Part shown: positions 1 through 6,240 of the stretch, piece after piece | How the letters are laid out: the number at the start of each line of letters is the position of its first letter | Numbering within the stretch: position 1 is the first letter of the stretch | The notes under the pieces: model-generated | Database searches by the model: none | Seen by the model: only the letters and a program-made list of their open reading frames with translations | What the model was told of the DNA's origin: nothing | Assembly: GCA_003165455.1 (NCBI GenBank) | Contig: PLUJ01000295.1 | Location: forward strand, 1 to 6,894 | DNA from: Acidobacteriaceae bacterium | GTDB lineage: Bacteria > Acidobacteriota > Terriglobia > Terriglobales > Acidobacteriaceae | Direction: 5' to 3' | Length of the DNA: 6,894 bases | Translations under genes and position numbers: made by a program

Positions 1-1
1 C

Positions 2-193
2 CGGCGCGAATTTGGCGATGCAGCTGAACGTGCGCTTCGGAAGGGCCGTAATAAGATCGAACTGGTATTTGATGAGGTCTCGATACGCGTGATAGAAGGA
101 GATGAGATGGCGCGGGCCGGATTTTCCTGCGACATGTTCCGCAACTTAAATACTCCGGAAGAACTCCGGGCCTCGAAGAAAAGTACTCGCTGA
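2..193 (+). CDS. mobA: Molybdenum cofactor guanylyltransferase MobA, C-terminal end (5' truncated by window edge)
   Basis: Only the last 63 codons are visible; the frame is open from the first bases of the window to the TGA at 191-193. MobA transfers GMP from GTP to molybdopterin in the cytoplasm to make the guanine dinucleotide form of the molybdenum cofactor. The nucleotide-binding N-terminal motif lies outside the window, so the call rests on the tail: a helix with RREFGDAAERALRKGRNK, a strand-rich stretch with IELVFDEVSIRVIEGDEM, and near the end MFRNLNTPEELRA. This matches the F-x-N-x-NTPEEL closing motif of MobA-type nucleotidyltransferases. The two other + frames hit stops early in the segment. 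The stop lies 25 bases before the ATPase gene on the same strand, so the two may be co-transcribed. Another MobA-like family (for example a MocA-type cytidylyltransferase) cannot be ruled out from the tail alone. Confidence 0.7.
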   Translation, partial: RREFGDAAERALRKGRNKIELVFDEVSIRVIEGDEMARAGFSCDMFRNLNTPEELRASKKSTR

Positions 194-218
194 AGCGCAC
201 CAAGCTGGAAAGATTGAG

Positions 219-983
219 ATGCCTGAAACTCCCAACAAACCCTACATAGAATTTCGCGAAGTTTCGAAAGCATTCGGAGAGAACCACGTCCTTGATCGCG
301 TAAGTTTCACCGTCATGCCCGGCGAAACCGTGTGCATTCTCGGGCGCAGCGGCGTGGGCAAATCAGTTTCTCTTCAGATTCTCATGGGTTTCCTGAAAGC
401 GGATTCCGGTCTGGTGACGGTTGCGGACGAAGACATTACCAATTTTTCCGAAGAGCAACTGGAAAAAGTTCGGAAGAAAGTCACTATGGTTTTTCAAAAC
501 GGCGCACTCTTCGACTCGCTCACTGTTGGCGAAAATGTAGCGTTTCCGCTTCGTGAAAAGGGCGATTTATCGGAGGAGCAAATTTACCAGATCGTGGACG
601 GATTGCTGCAGATGGTAGGAGTGAGGGAAATGCGCGACCTCCTGCCATCCGATCTATCGACAGGAATGAAGCGGTCCGTGGCGATTGCCCGTGCGTTGGC
701 CGCTCGACCGGAATGCGTTCTCTACGACGAACCTACGACGATGGTCGATCCGTTGATGGCCCAACTGCTGGGTGATCTCATCAAACGCTTAAAACTGCAA
801 CTGAATCTTACCAGCATCGTTGTGACCCATGATATGCGCCTGGCAAAAAAGCTGGCGGATCGTGTAGTTTTCTTGTATGAGGGGAAGTCGATTTTCTTTG
901 GACCTTATGCCGAACTGGAGAAATCCCAGGAGCCAATTGTGCAGGAATTCCTCGAATTGGACGAGTTCAAAATGGATGCTTGA
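219..983 (+). CDS. mlaF: MlaF-type ABC transporter ATP-binding protein (phospholipid/organic solvent transport family)
   Basis: The 254-residue cytoplasmic ATPase has a full ABC domain: Walker A GRSGVGKS (42-49), Q-loop Q93 inside FQNGALFDSLTVGENVAFPL, signature LSTGM (146-150), Walker B VLYDE with catalytic E171, a D-loop reading MVDP (175-178), and switch His204 in VVTHD. The FQ-GALFDSLTV-ENV-FPL block is characteristic of MlaF/Ttg2A ATPases, which power the MlaE permease in moving phospholipids between the membranes of Gram-negative cells. The length is normal for a single-domain MlaF. The ATG at 219 is preceded by GGAAAG (207-212) with a 6-base spacing. Two motifs deviate: the usual LSGG has Thr at the third position, and the usual GLDP is MVDP. 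No MlaE or MlaD gene follows; the neighbours are a mobA end upstream and a convergent gene downstream. The family is clear; the exact substrate is inference. Confidence 0.88.
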   Translation: MPETPNKPYIEFREVSKAFGENHVLDRVSFTVMPGETVCILGRSGVGKSVSLQILMGFLKADSGLVTVADEDITNFSEEQLEKVRKKVTMVFQNGALFDSLTVGENVAFPLREKGDLSEEQIYQIVDGLLQMVGVREMRDLLPSDLSTGMKRSVAIARALAARPECVLYDEPTTMVDPLMAQLLGDLIKRLKLQLNLTSIVVTHDMRLAKKLADRVVFLYEGKSIFFGPYAELEKSQEPIVQEFLELDEFKMDA

Positions 984-1022
984 GGAGCGGGGAAATGAGG
1001 AGCTAGATTGCAAGACGTTGCT

Positions 1023-1232
1023 TTATGGCGCGCCTTGCCTCGCATAACCGCCGCAGGCCAAAACTGGAAGGCGCGGATATTTTGGAAATCGGGAATCGGT
1101 GAATGAAAGCTGGCATTGCAGGAACTGGGCACCTCGGTCGGATTGGATCACGCGTGCGTGGATGCAATTGGCGCAAAGTCCCGAGTTCCTGACCGATCCT
1201 ATGGACCCTGGCGTGGCGTCGGATTTATGCAT
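1023..1232 (-). CDS. Small four-cysteine protein of unknown function, possible zinc-ribbon-like fold
   Basis: This 69-residue reading frame fills most of the space between the ribE stop and the convergent ATPase gene. After an unremarkable N-terminal 18 residues it contains C20-x2-C23, then IHARVIQSDRGAQFLQC ending at C40, then DSRFPKYPRLPVLACGGY with C60. The C-x2-C / C / C spacing suggests binding of one metal ion, probably zinc, though no structure is recognised. The RG-x-x-F-x-x-C and FPKYP-x-LPV-x-x-C-x-GY blocks resemble small uncharacterised proteins I associate with Acidobacteriota, from memory only. The ATG at 1232 follows an in-frame TGA two codons upstream, so it cannot be extended; no good Shine-Dalgarno sequence is visible. 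It begins 27 bases after the ribE stop on the same strand, which suggests translation from the same transcript. About 59% of codons end in G or C. No function is proposed. Confidence 0.6.
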   Translation of the reverse strand: MHKSDATPGSIGSVRNSGLCANCIHARVIQSDRGAQFLQCQLSFTDSRFPKYPRLPVLACGGYARQGAP

Positions 1233-1259
1233 TGTTCAGGGCAAACTTAGATCCTTGCT

Positions 1260-1904
1260 CTAGAACCCCTGCTTTACAAGTTCTTCCACGGTTAGCCCAC
1301 GCTTTCCGGGGTCGCCACGAAGCATCTTTTCTACGTATTTTGCGATCAAATCCGCCTCCAGGTTCACGGGGTCTCCGTTCCGAAGCGAATTCAGATTCGT
1401 CCTCTCCACCGTATGCGGAATGATCGCGACGGTGCAAACATTATCTTCCAGCCTTGCTACGGTCAGGCTAATCCCTTCAATCGAGATCGAACCTTTGGGA
1501 ACGGTATATCTCTCGATCTCATGAGGCGCCTCAAAACGCAACCACCAGTTATCGGAGTCGGCGATTCGATCCAGGCCGATGAGCGTGCCAACTCCATCGA
1601 CGTGGCCTTGCACAATGTGCCCTCCGAAGCGGCCGTCAGCTTTCATGGGCAATTCCAGGTTCACCACAGCTTTCTCGTGAATCCGCGAAAACGACGTGCG
1701 CTTCCATGTCTCGGGCGCGAGATCGGCACTGAAGGAATCCGGCTTGATATCGAGTGCTGTGAGGCATACTCCGCTGACTGCGATACTGTCGCCCAGCTTG
1801 AGCTGCGTTGGAGTCGTCTTTGCCGATATCGTAATGCGGCGGTTCTCTCCTAGTTGTTCGATGCGTAGGACGCGGCCAATTTCCTCAATGATTCCAGTGA
1901 ACAT
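1260..1904 (-). CDS. ribE: Riboflavin synthase, alpha subunit
   Basis: The 214-residue enzyme performs the last step of riboflavin synthesis, the dismutation of two 6,7-dimethyl-8-ribityllumazine molecules. It consists of two tandem lumazine-binding domains. The first starts with MFTGIIEEIG and holds GDSIAVSGVCLTA (38-50) and DLAPETWKRTSF (61-72). The linker and second domain contain VNLELPMKADGRFGGHIVQG (81-100) followed by HVDGVG, then YTVPKGSISIEGISLTV (133-149), IPHTVERTNL (162-171) and NLEADLIAKYVEKML (181-195). All are standard for the family, and the length is typical. The ATG at 1904 has GAGGT at 1909-1913, a good Shine-Dalgarno match. It lies 55 bases after ribD on the same strand, so the two riboflavin genes are most likely one unit. 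No truncation or missing motif is seen. Confidence 0.97.
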   Translation of the reverse strand: MFTGIIEEIGRVLRIEQLGENRRITISAKTTPTQLKLGDSIAVSGVCLTALDIKPDSFSADLAPETWKRTSFSRIHEKAVVNLELPMKADGRFGGHIVQGHVDGVGTLIGLDRIADSDNWWLRFEAPHEIERYTVPKGSISIEGISLTVARLEDNVCTVAIIPHTVERTNLNSLRNGDPVNLEADLIAKYVEKMLRGDPGKRGLTVEELVKQGF

Positions 1905-1959
1905 TGCGACCTCAATAGCTACGGCTAACCGAACATCATAAACCTAAGAGGGAAAGGAC

Positions 1960-3132
1960 TTAGTCTGCGTAAGGATCGCGCAGATAAGCTTCCACGGCGA
2001 AGTCCTCGCCGAAGCGGTGCCATTGAAGATGTTTGACCTGCAATGCCGGACTTGCGGAGGCCGAACCCTCGCCCCTTTTGAATGGAACCAACTCCTCGCC
2101 AGTAAAGATCTTCGGCGCGTAATACAGAAAAAGCTTATCGACCAAGCCAGTGTCGAGGGCCGATCCGTTCACAGTCGATCCGCCTTCGATCATCAAACTC
2201 ATGATTTCCAGCTCTCCGAGACGGCGCACGATGGAATGAAAGTCCGGACGCCCTCTGACAGCAGAATGAATTTGTTCGACCCGAATGCCGCAATGCTCAA
2301 GCTGTTCTTTTTTCCGTGGCTCCGCAGAAGAGCAGAAAATCAGTACGTCGTTCATGGTCTCGCTCAAGTCCGCGGTGCTCCGCACAATACGCGAAGTCAG
2401 TGGTAACCGGAGATTCGAATCCAGAATCACGCGCAAGAGTGGCCGCCGGCGCGGATGTCCGCTACGATCTGTAAGTAACGGATCGTCCGCCAGAATCGTT
2501 CCTATGCCGACCATAATGGCATCGCTCTGGTGGCGCTGTTCATGTACGTGAGCTCGCGCCACCTCACCCGTAATCCACTTCCTCTTCTGAGTCCCTGCCT
2601 CGCCTTGCACGGTTGCGCGCGCCGGAGCTGCAGCGATATTGCCGTCGAGAGTCATTGCGGACTTTAACGTTACGAGAGGAACAAGGTGGCGAATGTATCT
2701 GGCGAAAGCCTCATTCAGAGTTCGGGCTTCGTGTTCGAGGAGCCCGACTTCCACGATCACCCCAGCCGCCCGCAATGTTTCAAATCCGCGACCGCTGACT
2801 TTGGGATTTGGGTCCGCCATGGAAGCCACAACCCGCCGAATTCCAGCGGCGATCAAGACGTCCGTGCACGGCGGAGTGCGGCCCTGATGCGAGTGCGGCT
2901 CAAGGTTGATGTAAAGAGTTGAGCTGCGGGCCTGGTCTCCCGCATCCTGAAGCGCGAGAATCTCCGCGTGTTTCTTGCCGGCATAGGTGTATGTACCGGT
3001 CCCCACCGTTCTACCGGCGGAGTCGACAATCACGGCGCCAACATATGGATTTGGCGAGGCCAATCCCATGCCCTGACGCGCGAGGTCTAGCGCGTGACGC
3101 ATGAATTGTTCGTCAATCGAGTAGTCGGGCAT
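1960..3132 (-). CDS. ribD: Bifunctional diaminohydroxyphosphoribosylaminopyrimidine deaminase / 5-amino-6-(5-phosphoribosylamino)uracil reductase
   Basis: The 390-residue protein carries out two successive early steps of riboflavin synthesis. The N-terminal deaminase (about 1-147) has SPNPYVGAVIV (26-36), the zinc and catalytic HAE motif (H55, E57), LEPHSHQGRTPPCTD (77-91) and DPNPKVSGRGFETL (107-120). The C-terminal NADPH-dependent reductase (about 150-385) has LKSAMTLDGNIA (156-167), WITGEVARAHVHEQRHQSDA (186-205) followed by IMVGIGTILADDPLLTDR, then RVILDSN (234-240) and MIEGGSTVNGSAL (314-326). Length and domain order are typical. The oddity is residue 80: the first Cys of the zinc motif, normally in EPC-x-H, is His (codon CAC), while H55 and C89 are kept at the family spacing. 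The start at 3132 agrees with family N-termini, which begin shortly before the FMRHALDLARQG helix; only an AGG directly abutting the ATG resembles a ribosome site. It sits 55 bases from ftsY and 55 from ribE. Confidence 0.96.
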   Translation of the reverse strand: MPDYSIDEQFMRHALDLARQGMGLASPNPYVGAVIVDSAGRTVGTGTYTYAGKKHAEILALQDAGDQARSSTLYINLEPHSHQGRTPPCTDVLIAAGIRRVVASMADPNPKVSGRGFETLRAAGVIVEVGLLEHEARTLNEAFARYIRHLVPLVTLKSAMTLDGNIAAAPARATVQGEAGTQKRKWITGEVARAHVHEQRHQSDAIMVGIGTILADDPLLTDRSGHPRRRPLLRVILDSNLRLPLTSRIVRSTADLSETMNDVLIFCSSAEPRKKEQLEHCGIRVEQIHSAVRGRPDFHSIVRRLGELEIMSLMIEGGSTVNGSALDTGLVDKLFLYYAPKIFTGEELVPFKRGEGSASASPALQVKHLQWHRFGEDFAVEAYLRDPYAD

Positions 3133-3187
3133 CCTGAATCGATGGAGAATAACCGCCGCAGTCAGAGAGAACTATGAAGAGCGGACT

Positions 3188-4141
3188 TTATTCGAAAAGA
3201 GAATCTACAAATTCCTTAGGGTCGAAGGGCAGCAGATCACCAATTTTTTCGCCGACACCGACAAATCGCACAGGAAGGCCCAACTCCTTACAAATGGCGA
3301 CTACCACGCCTCCCTTGGCCGTGCCGTCAAGTTTGGTAAGTACGATGCCGGTGACTCCTGCTGATTGCGTGAATTGACGAGCCTGCTGTAAACCATTTTG
3401 CCCGGTCGTCGCGTCCATCACAAGCAAAGTTTCATGAGGCGCCCCGGGAATAATTCGCTGGGCTGTCCGGCGCATTTTATCGAGCTCAGCCATCAGGCTG
3501 GTTTTCGTGTGAAGGCGTCCTGCGGTGTCGACGATAACGTAATCAGTTTTCCGTGCCACTGCAGCCTGGAGTGCGTCGAATAAAACAGCCGCGGGGTCGC
3601 CACCTGGCTTGGTTTTAATCACTTCAGTGCCGGTGCGCTGCCCCCAAATCTCGAGTTGATCGATGGCTGCGGCGCGAAACGTGTCGGCGGCGCACATCAG
3701 GACAGTTCTCCCCTGGGATCGGAATACTTGTGATAACTTGCCGATCGTCGTAGTTTTTCCTGTACCGTTTACACCAACGACCAGGATCACTTCCGGCGTT
3801 CCAGCGACTTTTTCGACCGGCTTCGAGTTTGCGGCCCTCAAAATCGTGAGCAATTCTTCTTTCAGAAGACGCTTTAGTTCTTCCACATCCCCGATCTGCT
3901 TGCGATTGGCACGTTCGCGCAACTTCCCTAAGACTTCTTGCGTGGTGGCTGAACCCAGGTCCGCGCCGATCAGGGTAGCCTCGAGATCGTCCAAAGTTCG
4001 GCCGTCGATTTCCTTGCCGAACGTCACCACCTCTTCAATCCGCTCGGCAAGGTTTTCGCGCGTGCGCGTAACCGCCTGCTTCATGCGCTCAAAAAGGCCT
4101 GTCTTTTTTTCTTCCGTGCCGCCGAACAGAGTCTGAATCAT
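3188..4141 (-). CDS. ftsY: Signal recognition particle receptor FtsY (SRP-type GTPase)
   Basis: FtsY docks ribosomes carrying SRP at the inner membrane, where paired GTP hydrolysis by FtsY and Ffh hands nascent membrane proteins to the Sec translocon. The 317-residue protein shows the N domain (about 15-105), beginning with the amphipathic GLFERMKQAVTRTRENL (15-31) that usually binds lipid, and the NG GTPase: G1 GVNGTGKTTT (123-132), the DTFRAAAIDQLEIWG insertion segment (153-167), DTAGR (205-209), DATTGQNGLQQA (243-254), TKLDGTAKGG (269-278) and GVGEKIGDLLPF (295-306). It lacks the long acidic A domain of the enterobacterial protein, as most FtsY proteins do. A TATAAT lies 16 bases upstream of the ATG, suggesting its own promoter, and ribD follows after 55 bases on the same strand. 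All GTPase motifs are intact. Confidence 0.98.
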   Translation of the reverse strand: MIQTLFGGTEEKKTGLFERMKQAVTRTRENLAERIEEVVTFGKEIDGRTLDDLEATLIGADLGSATTQEVLGKLRERANRKQIGDVEELKRLLKEELLTILRAANSKPVEKVAGTPEVILVVGVNGTGKTTTIGKLSQVFRSQGRTVLMCAADTFRAAAIDQLEIWGQRTGTEVIKTKPGGDPAAVLFDALQAAVARKTDYVIVDTAGRLHTKTSLMAELDKMRRTAQRIIPGAPHETLLVMDATTGQNGLQQARQFTQSAGVTGIVLTKLDGTAKGGVVVAICKELGLPVRFVGVGEKIGDLLPFDPKEFVDSLFE

Positions 4142-4157
4142 TTAAATACTCAGTTCG

Positions 4158-4163
4158 ATTATA
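4158..4163 (-). promoter_or_regulatory. Candidate -10 box of a promoter for ftsY-ribD-ribE
   Basis: Read on the - strand, the 64-base gap between the HD-GYP gene and ftsY contains a perfect TATAAT sixteen bases before the ftsY ATG. No convincing TTGACA-like -35 hexamer stands 16-18 bases further upstream; the sequence there is GCAATG or similar. If used, transcription would begin about 9-10 bases before the start codon, giving a very short leader with only a weak GAG as ribosome site. The call rests on one hexamer and its position. Confidence 0.35.
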
Positions 4164-4205
4164 GCGGCCTATTGAGTGTTCATTGCGAGGTTATGGGGGG
4201 CGAGA

Positions 4206-6098
4206 TTAAACCCGGGTTCTCTCGAGGGTTGCCGGTCCCAATACTGGGGCAGCAGTGGAAGGATTCGATGCGCTGGCTGCAGCAGCATCGGCAATCACTG
4301 GCCGTTTAATGGAAAAACGTTGAATTCGTATCTCGCCGCGCGCATAGACAGCAATCAGCGCGGCGACAACCACAGGATCAAGCCGCTTGCCGGCAAGGTT
4401 CTGAATGATCTTAAAAGCCTCTTCCGGAGTGTGGGCCTGCTGGTAAGGACGATTGGTAGTGAGAGCATCAAACGTATCGGCGACGGCAATGATTCGTGCC
4501 AGCAGAGGAATTTGTTCGCCTTGAAGGCCATAAGGATAACCTCGGCCATCCAGTGCTTCATGGTGAAGTTCAATGCCAGGCAGCATTTCGCCGAGTTGAG
4601 TGACCGGGCGCAGAATGTTCGCCCCCTTGGTGGTATGCGTCTTCATGACCTCAAACTCTTCCGCGTTCAGCGCTCCTGGTTTCTTGAGAATATGATCTTC
4701 GATCCCTATTTTGCCGACATCGTGAAGCTGTGCGGAGATCTGAAGCGTCTCCAGAAAGCTGGGAGCGAGCTTCATCTCTCTTCCAATCAGTAACGAATAG
4801 CGCGTGACGCGGTCGGAATGGCCGCGGGTGTAGGGATCTTTTTCGTCGACGGCGCCGGCAAGCATTTGGATCGAACCCAGGAATAGCGCGCGATTTTCCT
4901 CCGCGGCGCGCTTCAAATCCTCGACGAAATGTTCGAGTTCCTGCGACATGGTGTTGAAAGTATCCGCCAGTTCACCAATCTCTGTGCGGCTCCAAAGATG
5001 TACGCGTTGCGAAAAATCTCCGCGCGCCAGGGCGCGGCTGGACTGGGTAAGAATGTGCAGCGGTTTGGTGATTCTGCGGGCGGCAAAAATGCTCACGGTA
5101 ATGCTGAGCAGGACCGCCATTAGCGCCAGCAGCCGGGCAGTGCGTTGCATTTCGTACACGCCGCGGTAAGCCTCCAACTGGGGTTTTTGAACAATTACAG
5201 CCCAGTCTAAGCTCATCACCGGACTATAGGTTCCGAGCATCTCCACGCTGTTTCTTTCGGTTTTTACCGCGAATTCCTTGGTGGCTGCGAGTTGTGCCTT
5301 GTTGCCCTCATCCACAAAATTGCGAACAATCTCGAGGTTTTTCATGTCCTGCCCGGTTACGTATTGAGCGGTGCCGGAGGCTACCAGCCGACCCTGAGCA
5401 TCCACGACATAAGGAATGAGACCTCCGTTGCTGACGTCGTGCAAACGGCGAATCAGGAATTGCAAATCGACGACAGCGCCCAGCATCCCAAGAAAGCGTC
5501 CGCCGTAACTAACGGGAGCGCTTACCAGCACGACGGTGCGCGAGAATCTGCCATCCTCGATCTGAAGGGCCTGGCCGTTGTAGGCGCGGCCATCGCGGGC
5601 TGCATCGTATGCGTGTTGCAACTCTCGTTGGAGGAATGCGTCCGGAACAATGCGTCCGGCAGAGATCCCCTTGGCATCGGAATTCAGGAGCGTTGCATAT
5701 GCCAGTTCATCGGAGGAGGAGACGAAATTCTCTAGAAGAGCCCGCAACTCAGGAGCTTCGATATTTTTGCTGCCAATGTCGCCGCCGCTGGCCACCTGAA
5801 TAGCCGACGAAAGATTAGCCAGCATCATCCGCAAAGAGCGCTCGTGCTGCGAGAGGTCGTCCGCTAAAGACCGCGTCACGGTGTTCTGCAAGAGCATCTC
5901 GTTGGTCTTCAGCCGGTCCCGGTTAATGGCCTCCACTTGCGCGGAGTAGAAGTACATGGGGACGATGCTGATCACCAGAAGCACACTGAGGATCACATAC
6001 AGAATGGGGATGCGCGCCGGATTGTGTGCTATGGAAGACAAGTCGCTCCCTGGACTCAGTTCGGGAGCGTCGTGGGCCGAAGTGGCGACGGATGTCAC
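4206..6098 (-). CDS. Membrane-bound dCache-HAMP-HD-GYP protein, probable cyclic-di-GMP phosphodiesterase
   Basis: The 630-residue sensor enzyme likely degrades cyclic di-GMP in the cytoplasm in response to a ligand outside the inner membrane. Layout: short cytoplasmic N-terminus, membrane helix about 30-51, extracytoplasmic region 52-320 with a double-Cache look (YATLLNSDAKGI, VSAPVSYGGRFLGMLGAVVD, PYVVDAQGRLVA, GTYSPVMSLDWAVIVQKP), second helix about 321-339, HAMP 340-392 (RRITKPL to FNTMSQEL), and HD-GYP 405-590. The HD-GYP part has DPYTRGHS (H427), LHDVGKIGI (H459, D460, K463), MKTHTTKG (H488), HHEALDGRGYP (H512, H513, G520-P522) and AVADTFDALT (D541). An Ala-rich tail of about 30 residues follows. 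The frame opens at a GTG (6098), six codons after an in-frame TAA and with no clear Shine-Dalgarno; a TTG at residue 20 (6041) has AGGGAG just before it and would keep both helices. No effector gene lies nearby. Confidence 0.92.
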   Translation of the reverse strand: MTSVATSAHDAPELSPGSDLSSIAHNPARIPILYVILSVLLVISIVPMYFYSAQVEAINRDRLKTNEMLLQNTVTRSLADDLSQHERSLRMMLANLSSAIQVASGGDIGSKNIEAPELRALLENFVSSSDELAYATLLNSDAKGISAGRIVPDAFLQRELQHAYDAARDGRAYNGQALQIEDGRFSRTVVLVSAPVSYGGRFLGMLGAVVDLQFLIRRLHDVSNGGLIPYVVDAQGRLVASGTAQYVTGQDMKNLEIVRNFVDEGNKAQLAATKEFAVKTERNSVEMLGTYSPVMSLDWAVIVQKPQLEAYRGVYEMQRTARLLALMAVLLSITVSIFAARRITKPLHILTQSSRALARGDFSQRVHLWSRTEIGELADTFNTMSQELEHFVEDLKRAAEENRALFLGSIQMLAGAVDEKDPYTRGHSDRVTRYSLLIGREMKLAPSFLETLQISAQLHDVGKIGIEDHILKKPGALNAEEFEVMKTHTTKGANILRPVTQLGEMLPGIELHHEALDGRGYPYGLQGEQIPLLARIIAVADTFDALTTNRPYQQAHTPEEAFKIIQNLAGKRLDPVVVAALIAVYARGEIRIQRFSIKRPVIADAAAASASNPSTAAPVLGPATLERTRV

Positions 6099-6174
6099 GG
6101 GTATCTGTAAAGTTTAATCTGGAAGGAACGCTCGGAGGCGAAAACCGCGAGCCTTTGCTATTACCAAAGTACCA

Positions 6175-6201
6175 ATTAAAACCGGCGCTTGGCGCGGGTT
6201 T
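6175..6201 (-). terminator. Probable rho-independent terminator of gpsA
   Basis: Read on the - strand, about 40 bases past the gpsA stop, AAACC and GGTTT form the outer stem and GCGC pairs with GCGC inside it, with one C-C mismatch and a CAA loop (6201 to 6179). The T run is short (TTTTAATT). Nine pairs and its place between gpsA and the HD-GYP gene support termination, but the short T run and mismatch make it modest evidence. It implies that the HD-GYP gene has its own promoter in the remaining 80 bases, where I could not identify clear boxes. Confidence 0.45.
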
Positions 6202-6240
6202 GGCAAGGAAACATGTCGGAGGCCAGACAATCGCTGACGG

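Noticed and set aside
1010..1024. GCAA-GACG-TTGC followed by TTT as a terminator for the + strand ATPase gene
   Set aside because: A four-pair stem with a minimal T run is too weak to call, and it overlaps the stop of the convergent small gene.
1103..1192. A + strand peptide opening with MKAGIAGTGHLGRIG, like the start of a Rossmann-fold dehydrogenase
   Set aside because: It stops after 29 codons, has no continuation of the fold in any frame, and lies opposite the better-supported four-cysteine gene on the - strand.
1048..1260. Open + strand frame ending in a stretch such as AWMQLAQSPEFLTDPMDPG
   Set aside because: It is rich in Trp and has no recognisable motif or ribosome site; the opposite strand reads as an ordered cysteine protein, so this looks like its shadow.
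1413..1853. + strand frame of 146 codons opposite ribE
   Set aside because: It lies wholly inside an intact ribE and its product has no family features.
3133..3187. Possible FMN riboswitch before ribD
   Set aside because: The gap is only 55 bases, too short for an FMN riboswitch of well over 100 bases, and none of the conserved RFN blocks is present.
4176..4793. Long + strand frame (205 codons) opposite the HD-GYP gene
   Set aside because: It is antisense to the most conserved HD-GYP motifs, whose intact sequence explains the region; the translated product has no recognisable motif.
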